Below, piece by piece: positions 21,492-32,114 of a DNA stretch of 64,000 nt. Under the pieces are notes generated by a model that saw only the letters and a program-made list of their open reading frames with translations, did not search any database and had not been told where the DNA came from. Source of the stretch: an uncultured Psychrobacter sp. (GTDB taxonomy: Bacteria > Pseudomonadota > Gammaproteobacteria > Pseudomonadales > Moraxellaceae); assembly GCA_947495055.1 (NCBI GenBank), contig CANLXO010000009.1, forward strand, positions 62,001-126,000, read 5' to 3'. Position 1 is the stretch's first letter, and each line of letters opens with the position of its first letter. Both the position numbers and the translations under genes were made by a program.

Positions 21492-21959
21492 ATGACTCAT
21501 GCTTTGGACAATACAGATAAAGCCATCTTAAATTTGCTACAAGAAGATACAACCTTACCACTCAAGACTATTGCAGAGCGAGTGCACGTCTCAGTAGCCA
21601 CCGCGCAGCGCCGTATTCAAGCGCTGATAGATAACAAGGTCATCACCAAGCAAGTCGCTATTCTTGATCCGAACAAGGTCGGTTATGGTCTGACGGCCGT
21701 CGTCATGATAGAGATGTCGCGCTCTAATACCTCAATGCAGCATCGGTTTGAGCGCTTGATGAATGAGCAACCGCGGGTGATGAGCTGTTATGAAGTGTCA
21801 GGGGACGCTGATTTTATGCTGATGGTCAATGCCAAGAATATGAACGACTATCACGAATTTACCCGTAGCCTGCTCACTTATGAGAATAACGTGCGTAGTT
21901 TTCGCAGTCAGTTTGTGATGAATTTTACCAAGAGTGGGACGAAGATTTTGCTCGATTGA
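21492..21959 (+). CDS. Lrp/AsnC family transcriptional regulator
   Basis: 155 aa. It has an N-terminal winged helix (LDNTDKAILNLLQEDTTLPLKTIAERVHVSVATAQRRIQAL) and a C-terminal RAM ligand-binding domain (VMSCYEVSGDADFMLMVNAKNMNDYHEF). Proteins of this family sense amino acids and bind AT-rich operators as dimers of dimers. It is divergent from the RarD-like exporter and probably controls it and itself. A gagg ribosome binding site lies ahead of the ATG. Confidence 0.9.
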   Translation: MTHALDNTDKAILNLLQEDTTLPLKTIAERVHVSVATAQRRIQALIDNKVITKQVAILDPNKVGYGLTAVVMIEMSRSNTSMQHRFERLMNEQPRVMSCYEVSGDADFMLMVNAKNMNDYHEFTRSLLTYENNVRSFRSQFVMNFTKSGTKILLD

Positions 21960-21981
21960 CTATAGCAATAAAAGCAGTAGC

Positions 21982-22410
21982 TCACTTTTTGATAGCGAAA
22001 AGATGAAGTAAGTAGGGAATAGCAAACAATAGCGCTATAAAGCCATAAACGAATAAAAGAGACAACAAGGTACCAACGTGAATACCCGTACTACTTAGGT
22101 CTGTCACATACTCAAACGTCGTTGTGGCTACCCCAATCGACAAAAACAGCATGACGATAATTAAATGTTTATGAGTAAATGCTTTAGAGCGGTAACGATT
22201 TCGCTTTTGGAAGTAAATAACAGCAATAAGATGAAAGAGTAAGACCATGGGTAGTATAAACAACATATAGTAAAAGGTAAGATGCCCTGCTGCACCTGCT
22301 GCATAGACAGGAGACGCTATAATCATAAGAAGTGCTAGTAAAGCTAGATGACTTAAATGTGGCAATTTGCGGTTTAAGTTTTTGTTTATCATCTCTATTC
22401 TCAAATTCAT
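21982..22410 (-). CDS. small membrane protein of unknown function
   Basis: 142 aa with four hydrophobic segments (about residues 20-40, 47-68, 83-103 and 113-137). The first ends in PVYAAGAAGH and could be a cleaved signal. Basic loops (QKRNRYRSKAFTHKH) suggest a cytoplasmic loop between helices two and three. I recognise no family. The gene is convergent with the Lrp-type regulator, 22 bp away. An ATG six codons downstream (22392) has a better-placed purine stretch and may be the start. Confidence 0.6.
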   Translation of the reverse strand: MNLRIEMINKNLNRKLPHLSHLALLALLMIIASPVYAAGAAGHLTFYYMLFILPMVLLFHLIAVIYFQKRNRYRSKAFTHKHLIIVMLFLSIGVATTTFEYVTDLSSTGIHVGTLLSLLFVYGFIALLFAIPYLLHLFAIKK

Positions 22411-22727
22411 TTATGATCGAGAAGGCGCTTTTTCATTAAGTCACAGTATCTATTTAAGCCTTAACCGCTCGTCATTCTAGTCCAAAATCGCTATATTATA
22501 TTTTCAATGACTTAACCTTAGAATAACAGACTGGCCCTCTAAAAGTTAACTGTAGTTTTTCTCGCACTATCAATAACTTACCCAGAATTATCATTATCGC
22601 TTTCTCACACCCTGAGCGCCATTCATGTTAAAATGAGCGCCTTTAAATTAGCCGCTACCTAATTAGTGAATTATAGCTATCAATAGCGACTAACTATCAA
22701 ACGCATTTTTCTGATTAAGGTTGTCCC
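22411..22727. other. 317-bp gap upstream of the YgiQ gene
   Basis: An AT-rich divergent region. I see no gene, repeat or strong promoter motif in it. Confidence 0.4.
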
Positions 22728-25145
22728 ATGTCTGCCGATACCATCGCTCATACCGCTTTTAAACAAGGCACTAAGCCGCTTTATGACTACGACAAGCATT
22801 GGGCGAGCTGCTACGAGCCTGCGCCTTATTTGCCGATGAGTCGGGCGGAGATGGACGCGCTCGGTTGGGATGCTTGCGATGTCATTATTATCTCAGGCGA
22901 TGCTTATGTCGATCACCCAAGCTTCGGTATGGCGATTATTGGGCGTTTATTAGAAGCACAAGGCTTTCGCGTGGGTATCATCGCCCAGCCCGACTGGAAA
23001 AGCAAAGACGCCTTTATGGAGCTTGGCAAACCTGTCTACGCCTATGGCGTGACCGCTGGCAACATGGATAGCATGATTAATCGCTACACTGCCGATCGCA
23101 AGATACGTAGCGATGATGCTTACTCGCCGGGCAATGTCGCTAATAAGCGCCCTGATCGCGCGGCTATCGTCTACAGCCAGCGCTGCCGTGAAGCGTATCC
23201 TGATGTGCCGATTATCTTAGGCGGTATCGAAGGCAGCCTACGTCGTATCGCCCATTATGATTATTGGTCAGACAAAGTGCGCCGTAGTATTTTGCTCGAT
23301 AGTCGCGCTGACGTTCTTTTATACGGTAATGCTGAACGCGCTATCGTCGATGTGGTGCATGGTCTATCCAAAGGCTATACCTTTGAGCAAATGAGTAAAC
23401 TGCGTGGTACGGCATACTTACTCACGCCAAGTCGTCGTCATTGGCAAGCGGATATGACAGAAGTCGCTAGTAACGATGTCGATACCGTTGGCCGTGTCGA
23501 TCCCATTATCAACCCTTATGTCATGACCGAAGACGTTGACAGCTGTAAGATTGAGCAAGAGCGTCCCAACCAGACGCCAAATCAAAACTCGTTTTCATCA
23601 CAGTATCAGGGTTTTGTCGCTGAGCCTGTGACTAATAAAGTTTTGAATGCCGACCAAGTTGATGAAGAGACTCAGGTTGTGCAAATGCGCGGTATGGAGG
23701 TTCAAGAATACAAACCAAAAACGGCGCGTAAATATAAGCTAAAACTACCCGCTCGTGAGCAAACCGTCATTCGGCTGCCTGACTATGAACAAGTCAAATC
23801 TGATCCTGTACTCTACGCGCATGCCAGCCGTATTCTGCATCTAGAGACCAATCCAGGCAACGCACGAGCCCTGGTACAACGTCATAGTAGCGGTGCGGGG
23901 AATTCCTTTACCTCTATCGATGTTTGGCTCAACCCGCCGCCGATTCCGCTCTCAACCGAAGAGATGGATTATGTGTTTGACTTGCCCTATGCGCGCCTGC
24001 CGCACCCTAGCTATGGCGATGCGCGTATTCCTGCCTTTGACATGATTAAATTCTCGGTCAATATCATGCGTGGCTGTTTTGGCGGTTGTACCTTTTGCTC
24101 AATCACTGAGCACGAAGGGCGCATTATCCAAAACCGCTCGGAGGAGTCTATCCTACGCGAGGTCGAAGCCATTCGTGATACTGCACCGAATTTTACGGGC
24201 GTCATCTCTGACCTTGGTGGGCCAACTGCCAATATGTACCGCCTCAACTGTAAAGATGAAACGATTGAGAAAAACTGCCGTAAGCCCTCTTGCGTCTATC
24301 CTGATGTCTGCGAAAACCTAATCACCGATCACAGTAATTTGACTAAACTATATCGTAAAGCTCGCGATATTAAAGGCGTAAAAAAGATCCTGATTGCCTC
24401 AGGTCTGCGCTACGATCTAGCCGTAAAAGATCCCGAATACGTCAAAGAACTGGTGAGCCATCATGTCGGTGGCTATCTAAAGATTGCCCCTGAGCACTCT
24501 GAAGAAGGCGTATTGTCAAAAATGATGAAGCCTGGCATGGGCAGCTATGATCAATTCAAAGCCATGTTTGAGCAGTTCAGTCAGGAAGCGGGCAAAGAGC
24601 AGTATCTGATTCCGTATTTCATTGCGGCCCATCCAGGTACTAAAGATGAGGACATGATGAACCTCGCCCTTTGGCTCAAACGCAATGATTATCGCGCTGA
24701 TCAAGTACAAGCCTTCTACCCTAGTCCAATGGCAACCGCGACGACAATGTATCACACCCACAAAGACCCGCTACATAAGGTTAGCCGCGAAGGTGGCGAT
24801 ATGGATATCGTCAAATCGGGCAAGCAGCGTAAACTCCATAAAGCATTCTTGCGCTATCATGATCCAAAGAATTGGGTAATGCTGCGCCGTGCTCTGCAAG
24901 ACATGGGTCGTAGCGATCTCATTGGTAAAAACCGTGGCTGCCTGATACCACCATTTAACGCCAGTTTAGAGGGCCGTGATGGGGAGCAAAATGGCTATCA
25001 GTCGGCACGCAAAAAGAACAGCCGCATCGGCAATGATTCTGTCAAGCGTCAAGGTAATAGCAAAAGCAGCGCTGGCAAGAAAAAAGTGAGTAAAGGCAAC
25101 TTTCAAACTCAGCACACAGGATTGCCACCGCGTAAAACGAAGTAG
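22728..25145 (+). CDS. ygiQ: YgiQ family radical SAM protein
   Basis: 805 aa. It has an N-terminal YgiQ domain ([28 protein letters not shown]) and a radical SAM core with the cluster motif CFGGCTFC at about residues 450-457. A second set of cysteines ([12 protein letters not shown]) could bind another cluster. A less conserved insert is near residues 265-345 and the C-terminus is a basic Lys/Ser/Gly tail. The reaction catalysed by YgiQ proteins is not established. The gene stands alone and ends at a strong terminator. Confidence 0.9.
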   Translation: MSADTIAHTAFKQGTKPLYDYDKHWASCYEPAPYLPMSRAEMDALGWDACDVIIISGDAYVDHPSFGMAIIGRLLEAQGFRVGIIAQPDWKSKDAFMELGKPVYAYGVTAGNMDSMINRYTADRKIRSDDAYSPGNVANKRPDRAAIVYSQRCREAYPDVPIILGGIEGSLRRIAHYDYWSDKVRRSILLDSRADVLLYGNAERAIVDVVHGLSKGYTFEQMSKLRGTAYLLTPSRRHWQADMTEVASNDVDTVGRVDPIINPYVMTEDVDSCKIEQERPNQTPNQNSFSSQYQGFVAEPVTNKVLNADQVDEETQVVQMRGMEVQEYKPKTARKYKLKLPAREQTVIRLPDYEQVKSDPVLYAHASRILHLETNPGNARALVQRHSSGAGNSFTSIDVWLNPPPIPLSTEEMDYVFDLPYARLPHPSYGDARIPAFDMIKFSVNIMRGCFGGCTFCSITEHEGRIIQNRSEESILREVEAIRDTAPNFTGVISDLGGPTANMYRLNCKDETIEKNCRKPSCVYPDVCENLITDHSNLTKLYRKARDIKGVKKILIASGLRYDLAVKDPEYVKELVSHHVGGYLKIAPEHSEEGVLSKMMKPGMGSYDQFKAMFEQFSQEAGKEQYLIPYFIAAHPGTKDEDMMNLALWLKRNDYRADQVQAFYPSPMATATTMYHTHKDPLHKVSREGGDMDIVKSGKQRKLHKAFLRYHDPKNWVMLRRALQDMGRSDLIGKNRGCLIPPFNASLEGRDGEQNGYQSARKKNSRIGNDSVKRQGNSKSSAGKKKVSKGNFQTQHTGLPPRKTK

Positions 25146-25167
25146 CGACTATTCTTAATTGATAAAT

Positions 25168-25204
25168 AAAAAGCACATCAGCTTAATAACTGATGTGCTT
25201 TTTA
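25168..25204 (+). terminator. terminator of ygiQ
   Basis: The arms aaaagcacatcag and ctgatgtgctttt form a 13-bp stem ending in a T-run, 23 bp after the stop codon. Confidence 0.9.
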
Positions 25205-25351
25205 GTTTGTCTAAATACTTACATTAGTTATCGATAAGGCAACGAAACCCACAGCTTACAAACAATTTCTAACATAGCGTATCCTTAGTTTTGGTTACCA
25301 TAACTTTATGCAATGAATGCATCATATAGATTTTATATTTTGGAGAAACTT

Positions 25352-25771
25352 ATGAATACGATGATGAAAGTAGCCACAGCTATGCCTGCCCTTGCCTTGA
25401 TCAGTGCTTGTTCAACGATGGCACCTAGCACGCCTATGACACCTGCAACGCCTGTCACCGATACAGCCCCTACCGTGGCTTATGATCGTATGGCGCCTGT
25501 GCCTTACACCTGTACAGACAACAGCCAAGTGATGGCTAAGCAATCAATCAACAAGCAACAAGCGATGCTAACAGCAACTTTACCTAAGGTTGGCTGGTCG
25601 CAGCAAAACATCATCCTAAACGGCGGCGTTCAAGGCGCGACCGCAAGCTACGTCAATCAGTCAAACCCAGAAGTCATCTATGCTTGGCATATGAAAGGTG
25701 ACGAAGGCATATTAGCTATGAAATGGGCAAACGGTAGAGAGTACCAAGTCAACTGTAAAGTAGGTAGATAA
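25352..25771 (+). CDS. lipoprotein, possibly MliC-like lysozyme inhibitor
   Basis: 139 aa with a lipoprotein signal peptide (lipobox LISAC, cysteine at residue 20) and a Pro/Thr-rich linker. The C-terminal half (YTCTDNSQVMAKQSI, AYVNQ-like segment, WHMKGDEGILAMKW, YQVNC) resembles the MliC/PliC fold: a short beta-barrel with a first-and-last-strand disulfide and a KGDE turn. If so, it would protect peptidoglycan from C-type lysozyme. The start is the ATG at 25352 with a tggaga; an ATG at 25313 has no such site. The family call is tentative. Confidence 0.55.
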   Translation: MNTMMKVATAMPALALISACSTMAPSTPMTPATPVTDTAPTVAYDRMAPVPYTCTDNSQVMAKQSINKQQAMLTATLPKVGWSQQNIILNGGVQGATASYVNQSNPEVIYAWHMKGDEGILAMKWANGREYQVNCKVGR

Positions 25772-25836
25772 GTCTATTGGCCGCGTCTCCTATTAATAGG
25801 AATAAACCTACTATTGGCAAGCTTTACGTGATAAAG

Positions 25837-25864
25837 AACAGTCATATATTATGGCTGTTTTTTT
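25837..25864 (+). terminator. terminator of the MliC-like lipoprotein gene
   Basis: The arms aacagtcat and atggctgtt pair (one G:U) around a five-base loop and are followed by seven Ts. Confidence 0.75.
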
Positions 25865-25954
25865 GTGGGTGATTGAGTGGTGAACACAACCAAAAGCTGT
25901 CAAAATGCTTGCTACTAGACAGGTACTACTACAGCGATAATAAAGGGTAACTTC

Positions 25955-26524
25955 ATGAGCAAACGTCTAATCAGCATGGCAATGATACTTGCCTCAAGCC
26001 TAGCAGTGCTCGCAGGCTGTGATAATAGTGCTAGCACAACTGACGCGCAAAGCGCACAAGTCGCGAGTACCACCAAGCAAAATACGTCCGATGACCAAGC
26101 TGTCGCTACTGGCAATACAGCAGCTGCGGGCGCTATGGACTGGTCGCTGATGGCGAGCGATGTCACGCCTATTGACCGAGCAGACTTTGACTATCCGTTT
26201 GAGAGTGATAGCCAGAACGTCAAAGACTACGCGGACTATTTTGACGTCGATACTGCCACCGCACAATATAATCTCACCGTTGGCATGGCGAGTAATGAAG
26301 CGCTATCCAAAGCACTTGATCAGCTCAGCAATAACTATACTTCTCATGAGCTCACTGATGGCGAGGATATCAAACTCATCATCCATACTACACCTGATAT
26401 CCAAGCGGATCGCTATGACTATGTGTTTGAAGGGGACTATGCCAAAGGACTCACCCTACCGATTGTAATTGTGCCTGATGGTAAAAAGGCTGAGGTCGAT
26501 GTGCATGGGGAGGCTGGGGAGTAG
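25955..26524 (+). CDS. lipoprotein of unknown function
   Basis: 189 aa with a lipoprotein signal (lipobox VLAGC, cysteine at residue 22) and a Ser/Thr/Ala/Gln linker to about residue 50. A small acidic soluble domain follows (pattern DRADFDYPFESDSQNVKDYADYFDVDTATAQYNLTVGMA). I recognise no family. Its stop codon lies inside a perfect 16-bp tandem duplication (26522-26553), so the C-terminal end is at a slippage-prone site. Confidence 0.65.
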   Translation: MSKRLISMAMILASSLAVLAGCDNSASTTDAQSAQVASTTKQNTSDDQAVATGNTAAAGAMDWSLMASDVTPIDRADFDYPFESDSQNVKDYADYFDVDTATAQYNLTVGMASNEALSKALDQLSNNYTSHELTDGEDIKLIIHTTPDIQADRYDYVFEGDYAKGLTLPIVIVPDGKKAEVDVHGEAGE

Positions 26525-26553
26525 AGTTTAACCCGTGTAGAGTTTAACCCGTG
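26522..26553. repeat. perfect 16-bp tandem duplication
   Basis: tagagtttaacccgtg occurs twice in direct succession. The first three bases of unit one are the stop codon of the preceding lipoprotein gene. Confidence 0.9.
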
Positions 26554-26599
26554 TTGATACATACAACGGTATTTGACGATAAAACAAACCATAAAAAAC

Positions 26600-26698
26600 T
26601 AAAAGCTAGCCTCAGCATCGCTTGCTTTTATGATGAGCAAATATGCTTATCATCACGCGGTTTTCTTTAATCACTCATTCGGCGCTCGTCCCTCGCGC
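26600..26698. repeat. left arm of ~100-bp inverted repeat bounding the RAYT island
   Basis: This stretch aligns with the reverse complement of 28475-28575, with about 80 of 100 positions identical by eye and a perfect outer-to-inner block ggcgctcgtccctcgcgc at the inner end. A second strong block is agcatcgcttgcttt. The pair encloses about 1.8 kb of AT-rich accessory sequence. Confidence 0.8.
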
Positions 26699-26739
26699 GT
26701 CCACGTTTCGACAGCGCAGTTAATCGTAAAATGAATCTT

Positions 26740-26780
26740 GCGCACCAACGCGTGAATATGAAATAGCAAATTGAAATTAC
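26740..26780. repeat. truncated REP-element copy upstream of the RAYT gene
   Basis: The sequence gcgcaccaacg...gaatatgaaatag resembles the left part of the 150-bp elements at 27409 and 28298, but begins inside the REP stem. It appears to be a 5'-truncated remnant. Confidence 0.55.
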
Positions 26781-26787
26781 TAGACTT

Positions 26788-26808
26788 GTAGGGTGCGCCC
26801 CGCGCACC
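26788..26808 (+). repeat. REP hairpin, GTAG head
   Basis: GTAG is followed by a perfect GGTGCGC/GCGCACC stem with a CCC loop, 31 bp upstream of the RAYT start codon. A GTAG-like head plus a GC-rich hairpin is the known recognition form for RAYT proteins. Confidence 0.85.
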
Positions 26809-26839
26809 GATTCAATATCAAAACCATAAAGGAATAAAA

Positions 26840-27382
26840 ATGCCAAGGTACATCCGTTCGTACACCAAAGGCGCTACTTATTTCTTTACATTGGTATCGT
26901 ACAATCGAAGAAAAATACTGTGCAAGGCTGACTTTCTTAAAGCATTTAAAAGTAGTATAAGACAGATTCAACAGCAATATCCTTTTGAAATTATTGCTTG
27001 GGTACAACTACCTGATCATATTCATTGTATCTGGCAAATGCCTGAAAATGATGCCAATTATAGTATGCGTTGGTCGCAAATAAAACGTCTAACCACACAA
27101 GCTTGCCCGCAGTATCATTCAACTAAAGATGCATTGAGCCTTTCAGAAGTAAAACGGAATGAGAGAGGAATATGGCAAAGACGATTCTTGGAGCACCAAA
27201 TTAGAAACGAGTCTGACTTTATCAAGCATATGGATTATTTGCACTATAATCCTGTCAAACATGGCTTGGTTGACAAGGTTGCAGATTGGCCTTATTCAAG
27301 CTTTCATCGCTGTGTAAGACAAGGGTTTTATGCGGAAGATTGGGGTGATGATAGAATCGATTTTTCTGATAGATTGGAGTAG
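26840..27382 (+). CDS. REP-associated tyrosine transposase (RAYT)
   Basis: A 180-aa single-strand-DNA endonuclease of the Y1/HUH superfamily related to IS200/IS605 TnpA, thought to process and spread REP sequences. The HUH motif is H60-I-H62 in QLPDHIHCIW. The catalytic tyrosine is in MDYLHYNPVKHGLV (Y133 or Y136). Other RAYT blocks are YFFTLVSYNRR, MRWSQIKR, ERGIWQRRFLEHQIR and DWPYSSFHR. It has a ribosome binding site (aaagga) and appears intact. It is flanked by directly repeated REPs (26788 and 27409). Confidence 0.93.
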   Translation: MPRYIRSYTKGATYFFTLVSYNRRKILCKADFLKAFKSSIRQIQQQYPFEIIAWVQLPDHIHCIWQMPENDANYSMRWSQIKRLTTQACPQYHSTKDALSLSEVKRNERGIWQRRFLEHQIRNESDFIKHMDYLHYNPVKHGLVDKVADWPYSSFHRCVRQGFYAEDWGDDRIDFSDRLE

Positions 27383-27408
27383 TTTACCGTCTGTGAGCTT
27401 AAAGATTG

Positions 27409-27558
27409 GTAGGGTGCGCCCCGCGCACCAACGCATGAACACGAAATAATAGATTGATTACAATTATCTATGCAAATGAACCCACGCTAAGCTACTTATA
27501 AAAAAATACTTTTAATTCCGAAATCTAGTTCTTAAATGGTGCGCGGGGCGCACCCTAC
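27409..27558. repeat. 150-bp paired-REP (BIME-like) element, copy A
   Basis: The element begins with a GTAG-headed REP hairpin (27409-27429) and ends with its inverted copy (27538-27558), separated by about 108 bp of AT-rich sequence. It is homologous along its length to copy B at 28298-28447, which is also 150 bp. It has the form of a non-autonomous element mobilised by a RAYT. Confidence 0.85.
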
Positions 27559-27662
27559 ACTAACTAACCCGATTGAAATTAAGCTGAATAGGATGAAGAA
27601 CAATGAGTGAGCTAAGGTGTACAATCGAAAATACAAATCAGTTTTGATCACACTATTTATCT

Positions 27663-28256
27663 TTGGAAAATAGCCTAGAAGAGATTAGTGAATATATTTC
27701 TATCCATAAGAAAAACGATGAAAGCTACTCTTTTAAAAACATGCAATTATATTTTGCAATTTGTACTGATATAGATAGTATTCTTAAACATATAAGAGCT
27801 AATTTAGATCTACAGTTAATTAAACAACCTAATATGGGTCATCATAGGGAAATGCTGTCGAAATACTTTCCAATAATTAGTAGCTCTGAGGTATTTCTTA
27901 ATATCAGTAATGAAAAACGTGTTTTTCAACCTTTTAAACCGTTATCTAGAGAAGGTGAAGCTTTTGAGTGGTGGAGTGCATATGATGACATCAAACATCA
28001 ACGTCCAGAAAATTTTTATAAAGCCAATATTAAAAATTTATTGAACGCTCTCGCTGCTTTGCACATATTAAATTTAATTTACGCCATAAGTTTAAAAAAA
28101 GAATACTTATGCAACTACGAAGATACTCTCATTCAAGCAAGTGCCTTACGAAGTTATCCACTTTTACAGTTTAAAAATAGTGGAGTAATGAGTTATATTG
28201 GCGGTCATTACTATTATGCTTGTCGATTAAACAGTGAAAATATATATAGGATGTAG
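27663..28256 (+). CDS. HEPN-like protein of unknown function, probably 5'-disrupted
   Basis: 197 aa from a TTG codon at 27663. The block EWWSAYDDIKHQRPENFYKANIKNLLNALAAL has the W-x-x-Y-x-x-IKH-x-R pattern of HEPN-like all-helical proteins, some of which act as toxins or defence RNases; that function is inference. The same frame continues upstream to an ATG at 27603 with an aggatgaag ahead of it, but a TGA at 27645-27647 interrupts it. Reading TGA as TGG would give a normal-looking N-terminus (NQFWSHYLSLENSLEE). So the gene may be a recent pseudogene or may start at the TTG. It is AT-rich and lies between two 150-bp repeat elements. Confidence 0.6.
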   Translation: MENSLEEISEYISIHKKNDESYSFKNMQLYFAICTDIDSILKHIRANLDLQLIKQPNMGHHREMLSKYFPIISSSEVFLNISNEKRVFQPFKPLSREGEAFEWWSAYDDIKHQRPENFYKANIKNLLNALAALHILNLIYAISLKKEYLCNYEDTLIQASALRSYPLLQFKNSGVMSYIGGHYYYACRLNSENIYRM

Positions 28257-28297
28257 CCTCTGCATTTCCTCATTATAACAACGAATAAATAGCTTTT

Positions 28298-28447
28298 GTA
28301 GGGTGCGCCCCGCGCACCAACGCATAAATCCAGATAGATAAATTAAAAACACTTATCTATAAAATTATTCCACGTTGAATTATTTATAAAATAATATGCT
28401 TAAATTCATAAATCCGTTTCTTAAATGGTGCGCTGGGCGCACCCTAC
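28298..28447. repeat. 150-bp paired-REP (BIME-like) element, copy B
   Basis: Left REP 28298-28318 (GTAG head and perfect stem) and inverted right REP 28427-28447 (one base change in the loop region). The inner part matches copy A with many substitutions, including caacgcat next to the left REP and ttcttaaatggtgcgc at the right end. Copies A and B flank the HEPN-like gene in the same orientation. Confidence 0.85.
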
Positions 28448-28474
28448 TCAAATATATGCAGGTTCTCGCTCTTT

Positions 28475-28575
28475 GCGCGAGGGACGAGCGCCGAGTAAAC
28501 CATTAAAGAAAGACGACTCATGACTCGCATATTTGCCCACTGTTAAAGCAAGCGATGCTAAGGCTATGCTTTTAA
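28475..28575. repeat. right arm of ~100-bp inverted repeat bounding the RAYT island
   Basis: The reverse complement matches 26600-26698 (see that entry). It lies about 80 bp before the ligA stop codon. Confidence 0.8.
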
Positions 28576-28603
28576 ATCTTTGTCTTTTGCAATGCATCTA
28601 TAA

Positions 28604-28632
28604 TTAGGTGGGTTACGCTATCGCCCACCCTA
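28604..28632. repeat. short palindromic repeat ending CCCACCCTA
   Basis: TAGGTGGG and CCCACCCTA arms enclose about 12 bases. The end sequence resembles that of the element at 46935-47105 in the liu operon, so it may be a related small repeat. It could also end ligA transcripts, but lacks a T-run. Confidence 0.5.
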
Positions 28633-28655
28633 CAAATCGCTTTCATATTAAAAAG

Positions 28656-30749
<2,094 letters not shown>

Positions 30750-30855
30750 TCAAGATGCCGATATCATAACAAGTTTTGATAGCAAATAACGTAAAACGAA
30801 TGACGTTATTTGCTTCAATAAGGCTAGAGTTTTTTGTTTTATTAGAGGTTAGCCT

Positions 30856-31902
30856 TTATTCATAGTCGCGTACTTGATTGCGCAGTTGCTGCTTATATTC
30901 AGGGGTGATCGGCTCGTTATTTTCATCAAGCATAACCGCGTCCAGATCATCTGCCATCATGTAGGCAATACTCATCATACTATCAAAACTATGCAGCGCC
31001 TGCGGGTGCGGTAGCGATAAGAATACCACGACGCCGCTATAGGTATTGGTCGCCACGCTATGCGGGTCAAAAGGCGCGATACCCTCATCAGTGATGCCCA
31101 TCATGCTAAACCAAAGCATACCTGTGCCGTCTTTTTGCTCATAGCGATGGAACATATTCATCGCGCCAAAGCGCAGACCATATTTATCTATCAACCCTAA
31201 CAGGTCACGACCACGAATGACGGACGTTGCACGGTCACGGTACTGCTGCGGCAAAATCGTAATGTTGATGTTGTCTTTGGCATGAATCAGCGGACCGTTT
31301 TGCGCTTGATCAACAGGCTCAAGTAGATGCTGGTCGAGCACCGGACTGTTGTCATCAAAGCTTGGCTCATCAAAGGTATCAATGACAGGCATCAGGCTGT
31401 CTGTGGCTGACACTAGGCTTGAAAAAGCGTCAATCTCTTGCTCACCATTTTGCGTAGGCGCACTTAAATACTCATCGCTATTATCATCATTATCGATCTG
31501 CTGCGCTATCGCTGCAAATTCACTATCATCAGCGCGCTGCTGCTCCGCCTGCCAGCGCTCATAATCCTCATTTTGCTCGCTGGCAGGATTAGCGTCAGCT
31601 TGGGCATGATTTAGCATATCATCGATGGTTGCAGACTGCGTTGTAGGCTCGTCTTCGACGACCGCTTGTAGATACTCGCGATCAGGCGCGATACTGGTCT
31701 CGCCTGCGACAGTATCGTCAAGATCTGGCTGATCAACGATATTACGCTCATGACGCGGAATAATAGGAATGCCATTTTTGTCATAATTCACTGGAGTGGC
31801 TTCAGTATTTTGACGACGCTTAAAACTGCGAATGACCATAAACAGCCCTGCAAGCACAATAAAGGCTGCAATGGCAATCAAGATAAACTGAATAGCGGTC
31901 AT
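30856..31902 (-). CDS. zipA: cell division protein ZipA
   Basis: An inner-membrane division protein that tethers FtsZ to the membrane. A single N-terminal transmembrane helix (about residues 4-25) is followed by a basic patch (RSFKRRQ), a long Asp/Glu/Gln-rich disordered linker (about 40-205) and the C-terminal FtsZ-binding domain (ITILPQQYRDRATSVIRGRDLLGLIDKYGLRFGAMNMFHRYE). The domain order and the position between smc and ligA make the call secure. It is 348 aa. Confidence 0.9.
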   Translation of the reverse strand: MTAIQFILIAIAAFIVLAGLFMVIRSFKRRQNTEATPVNYDKNGIPIIPRHERNIVDQPDLDDTVAGETSIAPDREYLQAVVEDEPTTQSATIDDMLNHAQADANPASEQNEDYERWQAEQQRADDSEFAAIAQQIDNDDNSDEYLSAPTQNGEQEIDAFSSLVSATDSLMPVIDTFDEPSFDDNSPVLDQHLLEPVDQAQNGPLIHAKDNINITILPQQYRDRATSVIRGRDLLGLIDKYGLRFGAMNMFHRYEQKDGTGMLWFSMMGITDEGIAPFDPHSVATNTYSGVVVFLSLPHPQALHSFDSMMSIAYMMADDLDAVMLDENNEPITPEYKQQLRNQVRDYE

Positions 31903-32114
31903 GAGTGAGATATCCTAATAATGACAAAGGGGATGATAGTGAAAACAAATAGCAATAGTCTAGCATGGCTAATAGACGCCGTCATCACTTGCTATGTTTA
32001 GCACGCGTACTTACTTGAGTGCGGCAAGTTTATCTTACTATATTTTTAAGCATAAAATCACTATTTGCCGTTTAAATGAAAACATGTTCATTACCAAATG
32101 ATCTATATGAGCCT

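Noticed and set aside
26788..26808. REP hairpin as a rho-independent terminator
   Set aside because: There is no T-run after the stem, and the same unit recurs with a GTAG head next to a RAYT gene.
26788..28447. REP hairpins as a CRISPR array
   Set aside because: The repeats are palindromic, alternate in orientation and are spaced irregularly by genes. There are no spacers of constant length and no cas genes.
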